Notes under the pieces: model-generated
Database searches by the model: none
What the model saw: only the letters and a program-made list of their open reading frames with translations
Told to the model about the DNA's origin: nothing
Translations under genes and position numbers: made by a program
Assembly: GCF_049651205.1 (NCBI RefSeq)
Contig: NZ_JBASBR010000003.1
Coordinates: 82,824 to 146,823, forward strand
Direction: 5' to 3'
Source: Castellaniella sp049651205
GTDB lineage: Bacteria > Pseudomonadota > Gammaproteobacteria > Burkholderiales > Burkholderiaceae_B
DNA: 64,000 nt
Shown here: positions 43,019-53,576 of the stretch, in pieces
Layout: each line of letters begins with the position of its first letter
Position numbering within the stretch: the first letter of the stretch is position 1

Positions 43019-45859
43019 ATGAGCGACTCTTCTTCTGCCTCCCTACCCAAAAGCTTCGAACCCCAGGACATCGAGTCCCGCTGGTATGAACTCTGGAGCC
43101 GCCAAGGCCTTTTCTCGGGTGGCCAGCACGTGCAGCCCGCTGCCGGACAGACAGCTGTTCCGTTTGCTATTCAGTTTCCGCCCCCTAATGTCACGGGCAC
43201 CCTTCACATGGGGCATGCGTTCAATCAAACCATCATGGATGGTTTGATCCGCTATCACCGCATGAACGGGGACGATACCGTCTTTATTCCTGGCACCGAC
43301 CACGCAGGCATTGCCACCCAGATCGTGGTCGAGCGCCAGCTGGATGCAGAAGGGGTTTCACGCCACGACCTGGGGCGTGAAGCGTTTTTAAATCGCGTCT
43401 GGGCCTGGAAAGAAAAGTCCGGCAGCACCATCACGGGCCAGTTCCGCCGGCTCGGCTCATCTTGCGACTGGTCACGTGAATACTTCACGATGGACGAGCG
43501 CCTGTCACGCGGCGTGATCGAGGTTTTTGTACGGCTGTACCAGCAAGGCCTGATTTATCGCGGCAAGCGGCTGGTCAACTGGGATCCGATACTGGGTACC
43601 GCGGTCTCGGATCTCGAGGTGGTCAGCAGCGAAGAAGACGGCCACATGTGGGAGATCCGCTATCCACTCACCCACCCCGAGCAAGATCTTACCCATCTGG
43701 TTGTGGCCACCACCCGCCCTGAAACCCTGCTGGGTGACGTGGCTGTCATGGTGCATCCAGACGACGAACGCTACGCCCACCTGGTGGGCAAGACCGTCAC
43801 GCTGCCGCTGGTGGGTCGTGAGATCCCGGTGATTGCCGATAGTTACGTCGATCGTGAATTTGGCACAGGGGTTGTCAAGGTAACGCCGGCACACGATTTC
43901 AATGATTACGCTGTCGGACAGCGCCACCAGTTGCCGATGATCAGCGTACTGACACTGGATGCCAAAATCAACGATGAAGCACCAGTTGCCTACCGAGGCC
44001 TTGATCGCTTCGAGGCCCGCAAGCGGATGGTCGAAGACTTGTCTGCACAGGGGCTACTGGAGCAGGTTCGACCACATAAGCTGATGGTACCCCGCGGCGA
44101 TCGCACCAACAGCATCATCGAGCCCATGCTCACTGACCAGTGGTTTGTCGCCATGAGCAAGCCAGCGCCCACAGACAGCCTGCACCCCGGGAAAAGCATC
44201 ACTGAGGTTGCTCTTCAGGTTGTCGAAGACGGCCGCGTCAAATTTGTACCCGAGAACTGGACCACCACATACAACCAGTGGCTAACCAACATTCAAGACT
44301 GGTGCATCTCACGGCAACTGTGGTGGGGCCACCAGATTCCTGCCTGGCACTCGGCCGACGGCCAGATTTTTGTTGCCCGCTCTGCCGAAGACGCGCAAGC
44401 CCAGGCGCGCGCAGCCGGCATAGAGGGCCCCCTGACACGTGATCCTGACGTACTGGATACCTGGTTTTCATCCGCCCTGGTGCCCTTCACAGACCTTGGC
44501 TGGCCAGACAAGACCCCCGATCTTGCCCGCTATTTGCCGTCGGCAGTGCTTGTCACGGGCTTCGACATTATCTTTTTCTGGGTGGCCCGCATGATCATGA
44601 TGAGCATGCACCACACCGGCGAAGTACCGTTTCGCACCGTCTATGTTCACGGGCTGGTCTGTGACATGGAAGGTAAGAAAATGTCCAAGTCCAAGGGCAA
44701 TACCATCGACCCCGTGGATCTGATCGACGGCATTGGGCTTGAGCCGCTGCTGGCCAAGCGCACGGCCGGCCTGATGAACCCGAAACAGGCGGATGCCATC
44801 CGCAAACGCACGCGCAAGGATTACCCTGAGGGCGTCCCCGCTTACGGCACCGACGCCTTGCGCTTTACCATGGCGGCCTACGCCACACTGGGACGCAACA
44901 TAAATTTCGATCTCAAGCGCTGCGAAGGGTATCGAAATTTCTGCAACAAGCTTTGGAACGCCACCCGCTTCGTGCTGATGAACGTCGAGGGCCACACACT
45001 CGGCCAGGCGCAAGCAGACGACCTCTCTTTTGCCGACCGCTGGATCATTGACGGCTTGCAGAAGCTGATTACGGACGTCCATGCCGGATTTGCACAATAC
45101 CGGTTTGATCACGTCGCCGACCGGCTCTATCACTTCATCTGGGATGAATACTGTGACTGGTACCTGGAACTCGCCAAGGTGCAGCTGCAGTCCGGCCAGC
45201 CTGTCCAGCAGGCGGCCACCCGCCGTACCCTGATCCATGTTCTCGAAACGCTCTTGCGCCTGATTCACCCGATCATGCCGTTCATCACCGAAGAGCTCTG
45301 GCAAAAGGTGTCAGTGGCTGCGGGCGTACGGACACCCGACCAGACCGCCAGCATCAGCGTGCAACCCTACCCCCAGGCCCGCGATACCTTGCTGGATCCT
45401 GTTGCCGTGGGCCGTCTCAAAACACTCAAAACCCTGACAGACGCCATTCGGGCACTGCGCGGAGAAATGAATCTGGCGCCGGGACAACGGGTACCTTTGC
45501 TGGTTCAGGGCGCCCCCGAAGACCTGACAACGCTTACCCCGTACCTCAGCATGCTTGCCCGGCTGTCCGATGTTCAGGCGCTTGAACAGCTGCCAGAGAT
45601 CGGCGCGCCGGTGCAGGTGGTGGGCACCACTCAGCTGATGCTCCATGTCGAGATCGATCTGGCAGCAGAACGCATCCGCCTCGATAAAGAAATCGATCGG
45701 CTGGAAAAAGAAATTGCCAAGGCCCAAGGCAAGCTGTCAAACGCCAGTTTTGTCGAGCGCGCCCCTAAGGCTGTGGTCGAACAAGAACAGGCCCGCCTGA
45801 CGCAATTTGGCGATACGCTGAATCGCGTCAGGGCACAACGCCACCGCCTCAGCGAGTGA
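43019..45859 (+). CDS. valS: Valyl-tRNA synthetase
   Basis: A 946-residue class I synthetase. The HIGH-like motif is PPPNVTGTLHMGHAF (about 52-66), the editing domain follows from about 200, and KKMSKSKGNTID lies at about 553. The anticodon-binding domain and the C-terminal coiled coil (LDKEIDRLEKEIAKAQGKLS) are complete. Its stop codon lies 18 bases before the pncB start. Confidence 0.97.
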   Translation: MSDSSSASLPKSFEPQDIESRWYELWSRQGLFSGGQHVQPAAGQTAVPFAIQFPPPNVTGTLHMGHAFNQTIMDGLIRYHRMNGDDTVFIPGTDHAGIATQIVVERQLDAEGVSRHDLGREAFLNRVWAWKEKSGSTITGQFRRLGSSCDWSREYFTMDERLSRGVIEVFVRLYQQGLIYRGKRLVNWDPILGTAVSDLEVVSSEEDGHMWEIRYPLTHPEQDLTHLVVATTRPETLLGDVAVMVHPDDERYAHLVGKTVTLPLVGREIPVIADSYVDREFGTGVVKVTPAHDFNDYAVGQRHQLPMISVLTLDAKINDEAPVAYRGLDRFEARKRMVEDLSAQGLLEQVRPHKLMVPRGDRTNSIIEPMLTDQWFVAMSKPAPTDSLHPGKSITEVALQVVEDGRVKFVPENWTTTYNQWLTNIQDWCISRQLWWGHQIPAWHSADGQIFVARSAEDAQAQARAAGIEGPLTRDPDVLDTWFSSALVPFTDLGWPDKTPDLARYLPSAVLVTGFDIIFFWVARMIMMSMHHTGEVPFRTVYVHGLVCDMEGKKMSKSKGNTIDPVDLIDGIGLEPLLAKRTAGLMNPKQADAIRKRTRKDYPEGVPAYGTDALRFTMAAYATLGRNINFDLKRCEGYRNFCNKLWNATRFVLMNVEGHTLGQAQADDLSFADRWIIDGLQKLITDVHAGFAQYRFDHVADRLYHFIWDEYCDWYLELAKVQLQSGQPVQQAATRRTLIHVLETLLRLIHPIMPFITEELWQKVSVAAGVRTPDQTASISVQPYPQARDTLLDPVAVGRLKTLKTLTDAIRALRGEMNLAPGQRVPLLVQGAPEDLTTLTPYLSMLARLSDVQALEQLPEIGAPVQVVGTTQLMLHVEIDLAAERIRLDKEIDRLEKEIAKAQGKLSNASFVERAPKAVVEQEQARLTQFGDTLNRVRAQRHRLSE

Positions 45860-45876
45860 CTCAGGAGCCAAACCGT

Positions 45877-47112
45877 ATGACACCCGCCGCATTCGAGCCC
45901 GTGATCGTGTCCTTGCTGGACACCGATCTCTATAAGTTCACCATGTGGCAGGCCATGCTGCATCGGCACCCCGCTGCCCAGGCAGAATATCGCTTTATCT
46001 GCCGCAATCAGCCCGAGCACCCGCTGGCAGCCCTGGCAGATGAAGTCAGGGCACAGATCGACCATCTGTGCTCTTTACGGTTTACGCAAGAAGAGCTCGA
46101 TTATCTTCGCGGACTGCGTTATATCAAGTCTGATTTCGTCGACTTTCTCTCGCTGTTTCATTTTCAGCGGCGCTTCATAACAATTGAAACCGAAGGCGCA
46201 GGACTACGCATCATCGCACGTGGCCCGCAAGTACACGTGATGGGCTTCGAAATCTTTGTTCTGGCAATCGTCAATGAACTCTATTTCCGCCATTACCAGA
46301 CACCGGAAACCTACGCAGAGGGGCGCTTGCGCTTGCACAACAAGATCCAGTTGCTGAAAACGTTTTCTCAAGAGGCGTCCAGACGCTTTCCGCTGCAGAT
46401 CTCCGACTTCGGCTTGCGTCGGCGCTTTTCCCGCACCTGGCAAACCGAGGTTGTCACCACACTACGACAAGCCGTACCCCACATCATGACGGGTACCTCC
46501 AACGTGGCACTGGCCAGAGAACACGGGCTGGTGCCGGTAGGCACCATGGCACACGAATACCTGCAGTCTTATCAGGCTTTTGGCAAAGTCCGGCTGCGGG
46601 ATTTTCAGCGCAGTGCTCTTGAGGACTGGGTACAGGAATACCGCGGAGACCTCGGCATCGCGCTCACGGATGTTGTCGGGATGGATGCCTTTCTGCTGGA
46701 CTTCGATCTGTATTTTGCCAAACTTTTTGACGGCCTGAGACACGATTCAGGCGACCCAATTCAGTGGGGCGAAAAAGCCCTGGCGCACTATCGCTCACTG
46801 CGGATCGATCCAAAAACCAAACGCTTTGTATTTTCGGATGCGCTGGATCTGCCCAAGGCACTGGAAATCTACCACCACTTTGCCGATCAGGTACAACTGG
46901 GCTTTGGCATCGGCACCAATCTCACCAACGATCTGGGGCCACAGCCACTGAATATCGTGATGAAGCTTTTTGAATGCAATGGCATGCCAACAGCCAAGCT
47001 GGCCGATAGCCCCGGCAAAGAGCATTGCACAGACCAGACTTTTCTTGCCTATTTGCGGCAGGTGTTTGGGCACGATATCAGCCACCAGCAGGCTGGCCAC
47101 ACGCACGCCTAA
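45877..47112 (+). CDS. pncB: Nicotinate phosphoribosyltransferase
   Basis: A 411-residue NAPRTase of the PncB1 type. The N-terminus has SLLDTDLYKFTMWQAM, the regulatory phosphohistidine loop is in GTMAHEYLQSYQAF, and the phosphate site is in SGDPIQWGEKA. It makes nicotinate mononucleotide in NAD salvage. AGGAG lies 8 bases before ATG 45877. A GTG overlapping the valS stop (45856) gives seven more residues but has no binding site. NadD, the next step, is also in the window. Confidence 0.94.
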   Translation: MTPAAFEPVIVSLLDTDLYKFTMWQAMLHRHPAAQAEYRFICRNQPEHPLAALADEVRAQIDHLCSLRFTQEELDYLRGLRYIKSDFVDFLSLFHFQRRFITIETEGAGLRIIARGPQVHVMGFEIFVLAIVNELYFRHYQTPETYAEGRLRLHNKIQLLKTFSQEASRRFPLQISDFGLRRRFSRTWQTEVVTTLRQAVPHIMTGTSNVALAREHGLVPVGTMAHEYLQSYQAFGKVRLRDFQRSALEDWVQEYRGDLGIALTDVVGMDAFLLDFDLYFAKLFDGLRHDSGDPIQWGEKALAHYRSLRIDPKTKRFVFSDALDLPKALEIYHHFADQVQLGFGIGTNLTNDLGPQPLNIVMKLFECNGMPTAKLADSPGKEHCTDQTFLAYLRQVFGHDISHQQAGHTHA

Positions 47113-47178
47113 GACAACGGGCGTTGGGTACGCCCAGCAGGCAAGCAGCCTGACCGGTGTGTACCCGCCCCCCCTAAA

Positions 47179-48633
47179 TCAGGCCGTGCCGCCCACTGTC
47201 AGGCCATCGATACGCAAGGTAGGCATCCCGACGCCCACAGGCACGCTTTGGCCTTCTTTGCCGCAAGTGCCCACACCGGAATCCAGGGCCAGGTCGTGCC
47301 CCACCATCCCGATGCGTTGCATGGCCTCGGGGCCGCTACCAATGAGGGTGGCCCCCTTGACTGGATAGCTGATCTTGCCGTTTTCGATCATGTAGGCCTC
47401 TGAGGCAGAGAACACAAACTTGCCACTGGTGATATCCACCTGCCCACCGCCGAAATTTACGGCGTAAAGGCCACGGTCTACAGAGGCGAGGATCTCGTCT
47501 GGCTCGGCAGTGCCGGCCAGCATATACGTGTTGGTCATGCGCGGCATTGGCAGATGCGCATAGGATTCGCGCCGCCCGTTGCCGGTGGGATTTTGCTTCA
47601 TCAGCCGGGCATTCATGGAATCCTGCATATACCCCCGCAGGATGCCGTCTTCGATAAGCACATTATGCTGAGTGGGGTGGCCTTCATCATCAACATTTAA
47701 TGAACCGCGGCGGTCAGGCAAGGTGCCGTCATCCACTACCGTTACCCCACGCGAGGCAACGCGCTGACCGATACGGCCGGCAAAAACACTGGACCCTTTA
47801 CGGTTGAAATCGCCCTCCAGCCCATGCCCCACAGCCTCATGCAACAGAATGCCAGGCCATCCAGAGCCCAGGACAACAGTCATTTGTCCGGCAGGCGCCG
47901 GCCGAGCCTCAAGGTTGACCCGTGCTTCGTGAACCGCCCGTTGCACATAGCCACGCAAAATATTATCCGTGAAATACGCCAGGCCGGTGCGGCCGCCGCC
48001 CCCACCATGACCCATTTCCCGCCGGCCTTTACGCTCGGCGATGACGGTGACAGACAAGCGCACCAGTGGCCGGACATCAGCAACCAGGCGTCCGTCGCTG
48101 CCCGCCACCAGAATTACATCGTATTCGGCTGCCAGACCTGCCATTACCTGAATAATTTCAGGGTCTGCCGCCCGGGCCATGGCCTCGACACGCCCCAGCA
48201 GTGCAACCTTGTCTGCCGCAGAAAGGGACTCGACAGGATTGACGGCTGGATAGAGGTGATGCGGCGTCTCGGGCCCCGCAGACACCTTTTGCCGGCCAGC
48301 CCCTTGGCGCGCAATGGTACGCACCGCCTGCGCAGAGGAAATCAGCGCCTCGGGAGACAGGCTGTCAGAATAGGCAAAGGCGGTTTTTTCGCCGCTGATC
48401 GCCCTGACCCCAACGCCCTGGTCGATTGAAAAGCTGCCGGTTTTGACAATGCCCTCTTCCAGGCTCCAGCCCTCAGAGCAGCTGTACTGAAAATACAGGT
48501 CGGAATAATCAACCCGATGTGTGTGGATTTCTGACAGCGCACGAGCCAGGTGCGACTCATCCAGGCCCCAAGGCTCCAGCAACAAGCTACGCGCTGTATT
48601 AAGCGCATCCAAACCGGGTTCAAACAATTTCAT
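47179..48633 (-). CDS. tldD: Metalloprotease TldD
   Basis: A 484-residue TldD/PmbA-family protease. The metal-binding motif is LLHEAVGHGLEGD (HExxxH), with GVGTCGKEGQ near the C-terminus. With TldE (not in this window) it degrades peptide substrates such as microcin precursors and CcdA. I chose ATG 48633; the open frame begins with GTG at 48663. It converges with pncB across 66 bases, which hold a small GGGCGT/ACGCCC hairpin (47119-47135). Confidence 0.94.
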   Translation of the reverse strand: MKLFEPGLDALNTARSLLLEPWGLDESHLARALSEIHTHRVDYSDLYFQYSCSEGWSLEEGIVKTGSFSIDQGVGVRAISGEKTAFAYSDSLSPEALISSAQAVRTIARQGAGRQKVSAGPETPHHLYPAVNPVESLSAADKVALLGRVEAMARAADPEIIQVMAGLAAEYDVILVAGSDGRLVADVRPLVRLSVTVIAERKGRREMGHGGGGGRTGLAYFTDNILRGYVQRAVHEARVNLEARPAPAGQMTVVLGSGWPGILLHEAVGHGLEGDFNRKGSSVFAGRIGQRVASRGVTVVDDGTLPDRRGSLNVDDEGHPTQHNVLIEDGILRGYMQDSMNARLMKQNPTGNGRRESYAHLPMPRMTNTYMLAGTAEPDEILASVDRGLYAVNFGGGQVDITSGKFVFSASEAYMIENGKISYPVKGATLIGSGPEAMQRIGMVGHDLALDSGVGTCGKEGQSVPVGVGMPTLRIDGLTVGGTA

Positions 48634-48677
48634 CTGATGCGATCCATGTAAACAATCTGACACTATCTATTTGGCTA

Positions 48678-49490
48678 TTACAGCACACGGTGACGCAATG
48701 CCGGCAAAGATTGCCGGACGGATTCGATCCGTGAAAAATCAAGCGTGCCCGCAGCCAGCCCAGGGCCTTCAGGCAAGCAGGCCAGCACCTTGCCCCAGGG
48801 ATCAATCAGCATCGAATGGCCCCAGGTGCGTCGGCCGTTTTCGTGGTGACCTCCCTGGGCGCTGGCCAACACATAGCACTGGTTCTCGATGGCCCGCGCA
48901 CGAAGCAGGATTTCCCAGTGTACCGAACCTGTTGTCCAGGTAAAAGCGGCTGGCAACACCATCAAGCGGACATCCCCCTGAGAGCGAAAAAATTCTGGAA
49001 ACCGAAGGTCGTAACAAATACCCACGGACATTTCCCCCCAAGGCATATGCACCACTTGTGGGGGGTTGTCGCCCGGGCGAATGGAAATGGATTCATCGTA
49101 GGATTCGGAATCCTTGGTGAAACCAAACAAATGAATTTTGTCGTAACGCGCCATCTGTTTGCCATCCGGGCCAAACACCAGGCAAGCGTTGTAGATACGA
49201 TCCGGGTCTGGGCTATGCAGGGGCAAAGAGCCTCCAACCAGCCAGATTTTGTGCTGTTTGGCTTGTGAGGCCAGAAACGCCTGAATCGGCCCTTCTCCCG
49301 GTTGCTCGGCGAGGGCCAGCTTGTCTGCATCATGGCGGCCCATGAAACAGAAATATTCAGGCAACACCAGCAAGCGGGCGCCATTTTCAGCACCCTGCGC
49401 AATCCAGCGGGCAGCCTGCTCGAGATTATCGCCAACCGATAAACCAGAGACCATTTGCACGGCAGCAACCGGCAACAGAGATTCCTGCAT
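48678..49490 (-). CDS. Nitrilase-superfamily amidase (Nit/deaminated glutathione amidase type)
   Basis: A 270-residue carbon-nitrogen hydrolase. The catalytic triad is E in LVLPEYFCFMG, K in YDKIHLFGF and C in GICYDLRFPEFF. Closest by pattern are bacterial Nit1-type enzymes, which hydrolyse deaminated glutathione; omega-amidase activity is an alternative. Start at ATG 49490 (MQESLLP) without a clear binding site; upstream codons give a non-homologous Cys-rich N-terminus. It is 44 bases upstream of tldD, a common pairing. Confidence 0.87.
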   Translation of the reverse strand: MQESLLPVAAVQMVSGLSVGDNLEQAARWIAQGAENGARLLVLPEYFCFMGRHDADKLALAEQPGEGPIQAFLASQAKQHKIWLVGGSLPLHSPDPDRIYNACLVFGPDGKQMARYDKIHLFGFTKDSESYDESISIRPGDNPPQVVHMPWGEMSVGICYDLRFPEFFRSQGDVRLMVLPAAFTWTTGSVHWEILLRARAIENQCYVLASAQGGHHENGRRTWGHSMLIDPWGKVLACLPEGPGLAAGTLDFSRIESVRQSLPALRHRVL

Positions 49491-49669
49491 ATCAAAAACC
49501 TTATGGGTAAAAATATCGCAACCAAATATATGACACAAAATCAAATGAGCAGTCAGGTAGTCAGACAGATAAAAACCATATTAAAATCAGCCAAGGCCCG
49601 GCGTTAATACAAAAGGTCTTTATCTATTGTCAGATCATACTTCCACCTATTTAGTTCCCGGAGCATTCC

Positions 49670-50041
49670 ATGGCCCGTTCCAGCTACGCAACACAAAAAA
49701 CCAGGCTCGAGAAAGAAAAAGCCAAAATCGAAAAACAACTGCAGTCATTGCAGGCCAAGCAACGCAAACCGGTTATCACCTCGATTGTGCGGTCTATGCG
49801 CGATTATGGCATTACGCCCGAAGAAATCCTGGCTGCCTTCGACCGCAAAAAAACCAGCAAACCCACCACCAGCGCTCCCCGGAAGCCAGCCGCCGGCGCC
49901 AAACGCGTTGTACCACCCAAATATCGCCACCCTGAAACCCACGCCGAATGGACCGGGCGCGGGAAACCACCCCGTTGGGTCTCAGACGCAGAAGCAGCCG
50001 GCACTCCGCGCGAAGCCTTTCTGATCAAACCTGCCGCTTAA
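49670..50041 (+). CDS. H-NS-family nucleoid protein
   Basis: A 123-residue xenogeneic silencer-type protein of the betaproteobacterial Bph3/Bv3F group. An N-terminal coiled coil (TRLEKEKAKIEKQLQSLQAK) is followed by a flexible Lys/Pro/Ala linker and the C-terminal DNA-binding motif KYRHPETHAEWTGRGKPPRW. GGAG lies 7 bases before ATG. The upstream 179 bases are clearly more A/T-rich than the surroundings, as is common for genes that autoregulate. Confidence 0.92.
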   Translation: MARSSYATQKTRLEKEKAKIEKQLQSLQAKQRKPVITSIVRSMRDYGITPEEILAAFDRKKTSKPTTSAPRKPAAGAKRVVPPKYRHPETHAEWTGRGKPPRWVSDAEAAGTPREAFLIKPAA

Positions 50042-50071
50042 TATAAAAAGCAGATTTTTCCGTGGCGCTAT

Positions 50072-50680
50072 TTACGGCAGCGGGTACTTGACCCGCACCA
50101 CCTGACCATTGCGCCCCGGAAACTGCTCAAACACCGCACGGGCCAGATAAGGCATCACGGCACCCAGCTGATTATCCCGAGCCGATGTCACGGCCGTGGC
50201 ACGATAAACCTCCTGGCCCTGCTTCGACTGATCGTCGATACGCACCATCAGGTGCACACGGTTTACTTCAACAGGAACCGTTTCAATCACAGGCCCCGGC
50301 CCCCAGCCTCCCCAGTGCCGGTGGTATCCAAACCCGCCGCCAAAGGCACCAGAAAAATATGGATCCACCATTTGCTGGCGCCATTCGGTGGTTTGCTCGC
50401 TGCCATATTCGATATGCACAATGAAGCGGGCCTGCTTTTGTGATTGAGCCTCAACCAGGCCGGTTGGGCCGAGGGCCGCACGCACGGCATCCGAAAATGT
50501 CTGAAATTGCAGATTATTTTGCTGCGCTGCATCGGGCTGCACCCAGTACCGTGCCCCTTGCGTCTGATCAGGCCACTGCTGGTAACGCGTAAGCTGAGCG
50601 GAAAATACGCTGGCACAACCACCCAGCATCAATACGATGCTGATCATGGCCAGTTTCAACCACACAGATAATACAAACAT
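50072..50680 (-). CDS. DUF4136 lipoprotein
   Basis: A 202-residue protein with a lipoprotein signal peptide ending in the lipobox MLGGCAS (Cys about 22). A DUF4136 domain (about 50-200) follows, with a Gly/Trp/His-rich patch (GGGFGYHRHWGGWGPG, about 115-130). I chose ATG 50680, with AAGG 7 bases upstream; earlier in-frame codons give a non-signal N-terminus. The function is unknown. It is divergent from pepN. Confidence 0.82.
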   Translation of the reverse strand: MFVLSVWLKLAMISIVLMLGGCASVFSAQLTRYQQWPDQTQGARYWVQPDAAQQNNLQFQTFSDAVRAALGPTGLVEAQSQKQARFIVHIEYGSEQTTEWRQQMVDPYFSGAFGGGFGYHRHWGGWGPGPVIETVPVEVNRVHLMVRIDDQSKQGQEVYRATAVTSARDNQLGAVMPYLARAVFEQFPGRNGQVVRVKYPLP

Positions 50681-50844
50681 CAAGCACCTTGTTTCGGCAT
50701 ATAACACTGACATCATAGACTTGGCCGGGCGGCTTCGAAAGCAGGTTTTCGCACAGTGATACAAGCAGACATGTTCGGTCAGAAGTCTGTCATGACTCGT
50801 TTGGAGAACTACAATAAGGCTTTAGAAGCTTTACGGAAATCACC

Positions 50845-53547
50845 ATGCGCACTGATACGGCCCAGACGATCTATCGCCAGGATTACCGCCCTTATCCTTA
50901 TCGTCTGTCACAGGTCCGGCTCGAGTTCGATCTGGCTGCTGACTCTACCCGGGTTCATTCCGTTTTACGCCTTCAGGCCACTGACAATACCCCGGCCGGC
51001 ACACCCCTCATCCTGGACGGTGAGGATCTGACGCTGATCCAGGTACTGATTGATGACCAGGTATTGGACGCCACACAGTATCAGCTGACCGATACCACAC
51101 TGCAACTGACGCCTCCCTCACACAGCGGTGAGTTCACCCTCGAAATCATCAGCGACTGCAACCCCACCCAAAATACCACCCTGATGGGGCTGTACGTATC
51201 GGGCGACAAGCTGTTCACACAATGCGAAGCACAAGGATTTCGCCGCATCACATGGTTCCCGGATCGCCCGGATGTCATGGCCATCTACGAGGTGGTTTTG
51301 CGGGCCCACCCAACCCAGTATCCAACCCTGCTTTCCAATGGCAACCTGATCGAACAAAGCACCCTGCCAGATGGCCGCCATCAGACACTTTGGCGCGACC
51401 CACATCCCAAGCCCTGCTATCTGTTTGCACTCGTAGCGGGCGACTTCGATTGCATTGAACGTACCGAAACCACCCGCAGTGGCCGGTCGGTGCTGCTACA
51501 GGTGTACAGCGACCGTGGCTGCAAGGATCAGACACACTGGGCACTTGATTGCCTGGCACGGGCCCTGCACTGGGACGAAACGCGCTTTGGGCTCGAGCTC
51601 GATCTGGATCGCTTTATGGTCGTGGCGGCGCGTGACTTCAATATGGGGGCCATGGAAAACAAGGGCCTCAACGTATTCAATGCAGCCTATGTGCTGGCCG
51701 ACCCAGCCAGTGCCACTGACAGCACCTATCGGCGCATCGAAGATGTGATCGGCCACGAATACTTCCACAACTGGACAGGGAACCGCGTCACATGCCGGGA
51801 CTGGTTCCAGCTGTCACTTAAAGAAGGTCTCACGGTGTTTCGCGAGCAGGAGTTTTCGGCCGATATGCTGGCCAGCGGCCTGCCCCAGGCCGAGGCGGCC
51901 AGCGCCCGGGCCGTAAAACGAATCGACGACGTACACGTCCTGCGCATGATGCAGTTCCCCGAGGACGCAGGCCCCATGGCCCACTCGATCCGGCCTGACA
52001 GCTATCAGGAAATCGGTAATTTCTATACAGCCACCGTGTATGAAAAAGGTGCTGAAGTCATCCGCATGCAGCACACACTGCTGGGCGAAGCAGGCTTTCA
52101 GGAAGGAATGGCCGAATATTTTCGGCGCCACGACGGGCAGGCAGTCACCTGCGACGACTTCGTCAACGCCACCGAATCCATCTACAGCCAACGTTTCCCA
52201 GGGCAAGACTTCACCATCTTCCGTCGCTGGTATCAACAGGCAGGCACTCCACGGCTCTACATCGAGCAGCACTACGACGCCTCTGCCCAATCGCTGCAGA
52301 TCACTCTCCGCCAACAATGCGACCCAGTTGGCCTGGAAGCCCGGCAGGTTCCGGTGGCCAAAAAGCCGCCACTGCATATCCCCGTGGCCATTGGCCTGCT
52401 GGATGGCGACGGCCAGCCGCAGCCGATTTCCTGGCAAGGAAAAACCATGGATACACTGGTGCTCCAATTGACACAGGCCAAACAGAGCTGGATGCTCGAA
52501 GGTGTCAAGCGGCCCCCAGTGCTGTCCCTGCTCAGAGGCTTTTCTGCGCCAGTGATCATCGCCTCGGCACGCAAGGCTGAAGACCTCGCCCTGCTGGCAC
52601 GCACCGACACCGATCCCTTTGCCCGCTGGGATGCTACCCAGGAAACCGCCCTACGCCATCTTTTGGCAGGTATCGAAGCCCGGCAATCACAGAAACCAGC
52701 CCCCGATATAGCGCCCATGCTGGCCCTCTGGCAAACCGCCCTGGAAGACCAAACCCTCTCCCCAGCCTACCCGGCACGACTCCTGAGCCTCCCTGCCCTA
52801 CGCGAACTTATCGAGCGTAGCCAGCCCCAGGATCCACAAGCGGCGTTTCATGTCTGGCGTGCCACGCAGGCTGCGCTGGGCACACAGCTTGCCACACATT
52901 GGCGTAACCTATATGCGGCCATGGCAGATGATGGCCGCCCGTATTCTCCCGACCCAGTCTCTGCGGGCAGGCGCTCTCTGCGCAATCTGGCACTGGGCTA
53001 CCTGCTGGCCGGCCAAGTGCCCCAGGCAGCCGAGACAGCCCGGCAACAATACGCGCAAGCCAAAAACATGACCGAAAGCCTCGGGGCACTCAATGCCCTG
53101 CTGCAGCAGTCGCCACAGGCATGCACCGATCTTCTGCAGGATTTCCACACACGCTGGCAGCACGATCCCCTGGTACTGGACAACTGGTTTGGCATTCAGG
53201 CCAGCGCCCCGGCCAATGGCGTTGCTCAGATCCGGGCGCTGATGGCATTGCCCGATTTCACCCTGCGCACGCCCAACCGGGCCCGGGCTGTGATTTTCCG
53301 CTTTGTGATGGATAATCCTGCCCAATTGCACACGCCAGAAGGCTACGATTTCTGGGCAGAACAAGTCTTGGCGCTTAACAAAATCAACCCTGAGGTTGCC
53401 GCCCGCCTGGCACGGGCCTTCGACCAATGGGCACGGTTTGAGCCTACTTGCCGGGAGGGCATGCAGGCAGCCCTGCAACGTGTGCGCTCCGCGCCGGGCC
53501 TGTCGCGCAATGTGTCTGAAATCATTTCCAAAGCACTTGATGCCTGA
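50845..53547 (+). CDS. pepN: Aminopeptidase N
   Basis: A 900-residue M1 zinc aminopeptidase. The GAMEN motif is MGAMENKGLN (about 268), and the zinc site is HEYFHNWTGNRVTCRDW plus the second Glu in LKEGLTVF. The C-terminal alpha-helical domain is complete. It removes N-terminal residues from peptides in the cytoplasm. It lies 29 bases before fbp, so the two may be co-transcribed. Confidence 0.96.
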   Translation: MRTDTAQTIYRQDYRPYPYRLSQVRLEFDLAADSTRVHSVLRLQATDNTPAGTPLILDGEDLTLIQVLIDDQVLDATQYQLTDTTLQLTPPSHSGEFTLEIISDCNPTQNTTLMGLYVSGDKLFTQCEAQGFRRITWFPDRPDVMAIYEVVLRAHPTQYPTLLSNGNLIEQSTLPDGRHQTLWRDPHPKPCYLFALVAGDFDCIERTETTRSGRSVLLQVYSDRGCKDQTHWALDCLARALHWDETRFGLELDLDRFMVVAARDFNMGAMENKGLNVFNAAYVLADPASATDSTYRRIEDVIGHEYFHNWTGNRVTCRDWFQLSLKEGLTVFREQEFSADMLASGLPQAEAASARAVKRIDDVHVLRMMQFPEDAGPMAHSIRPDSYQEIGNFYTATVYEKGAEVIRMQHTLLGEAGFQEGMAEYFRRHDGQAVTCDDFVNATESIYSQRFPGQDFTIFRRWYQQAGTPRLYIEQHYDASAQSLQITLRQQCDPVGLEARQVPVAKKPPLHIPVAIGLLDGDGQPQPISWQGKTMDTLVLQLTQAKQSWMLEGVKRPPVLSLLRGFSAPVIIASARKAEDLALLARTDTDPFARWDATQETALRHLLAGIEARQSQKPAPDIAPMLALWQTALEDQTLSPAYPARLLSLPALRELIERSQPQDPQAAFHVWRATQAALGTQLATHWRNLYAAMADDGRPYSPDPVSAGRRSLRNLALGYLLAGQVPQAAETARQQYAQAKNMTESLGALNALLQQSPQACTDLLQDFHTRWQHDPLVLDNWFGIQASAPANGVAQIRALMALPDFTLRTPNRARAVIFRFVMDNPAQLHTPEGYDFWAEQVLALNKINPEVAARLARAFDQWARFEPTCREGMQAALQRVRSAPGLSRNVSEIISKALDA

Positions 53548-53576
53548 CCGCTATTCCATTTTTTTGGGGGAACACC

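Noticed and set aside
44468..45304. 278-codon open frame on the minus strand
   Set aside because: Antisense to the catalytic part of valS; only the synthetase frame carries motifs.
45856..45876. GTG start of pncB overlapping the valS stop
   Set aside because: AGGAG is placed for the ATG at 45877, and the extra seven residues are not family-like.
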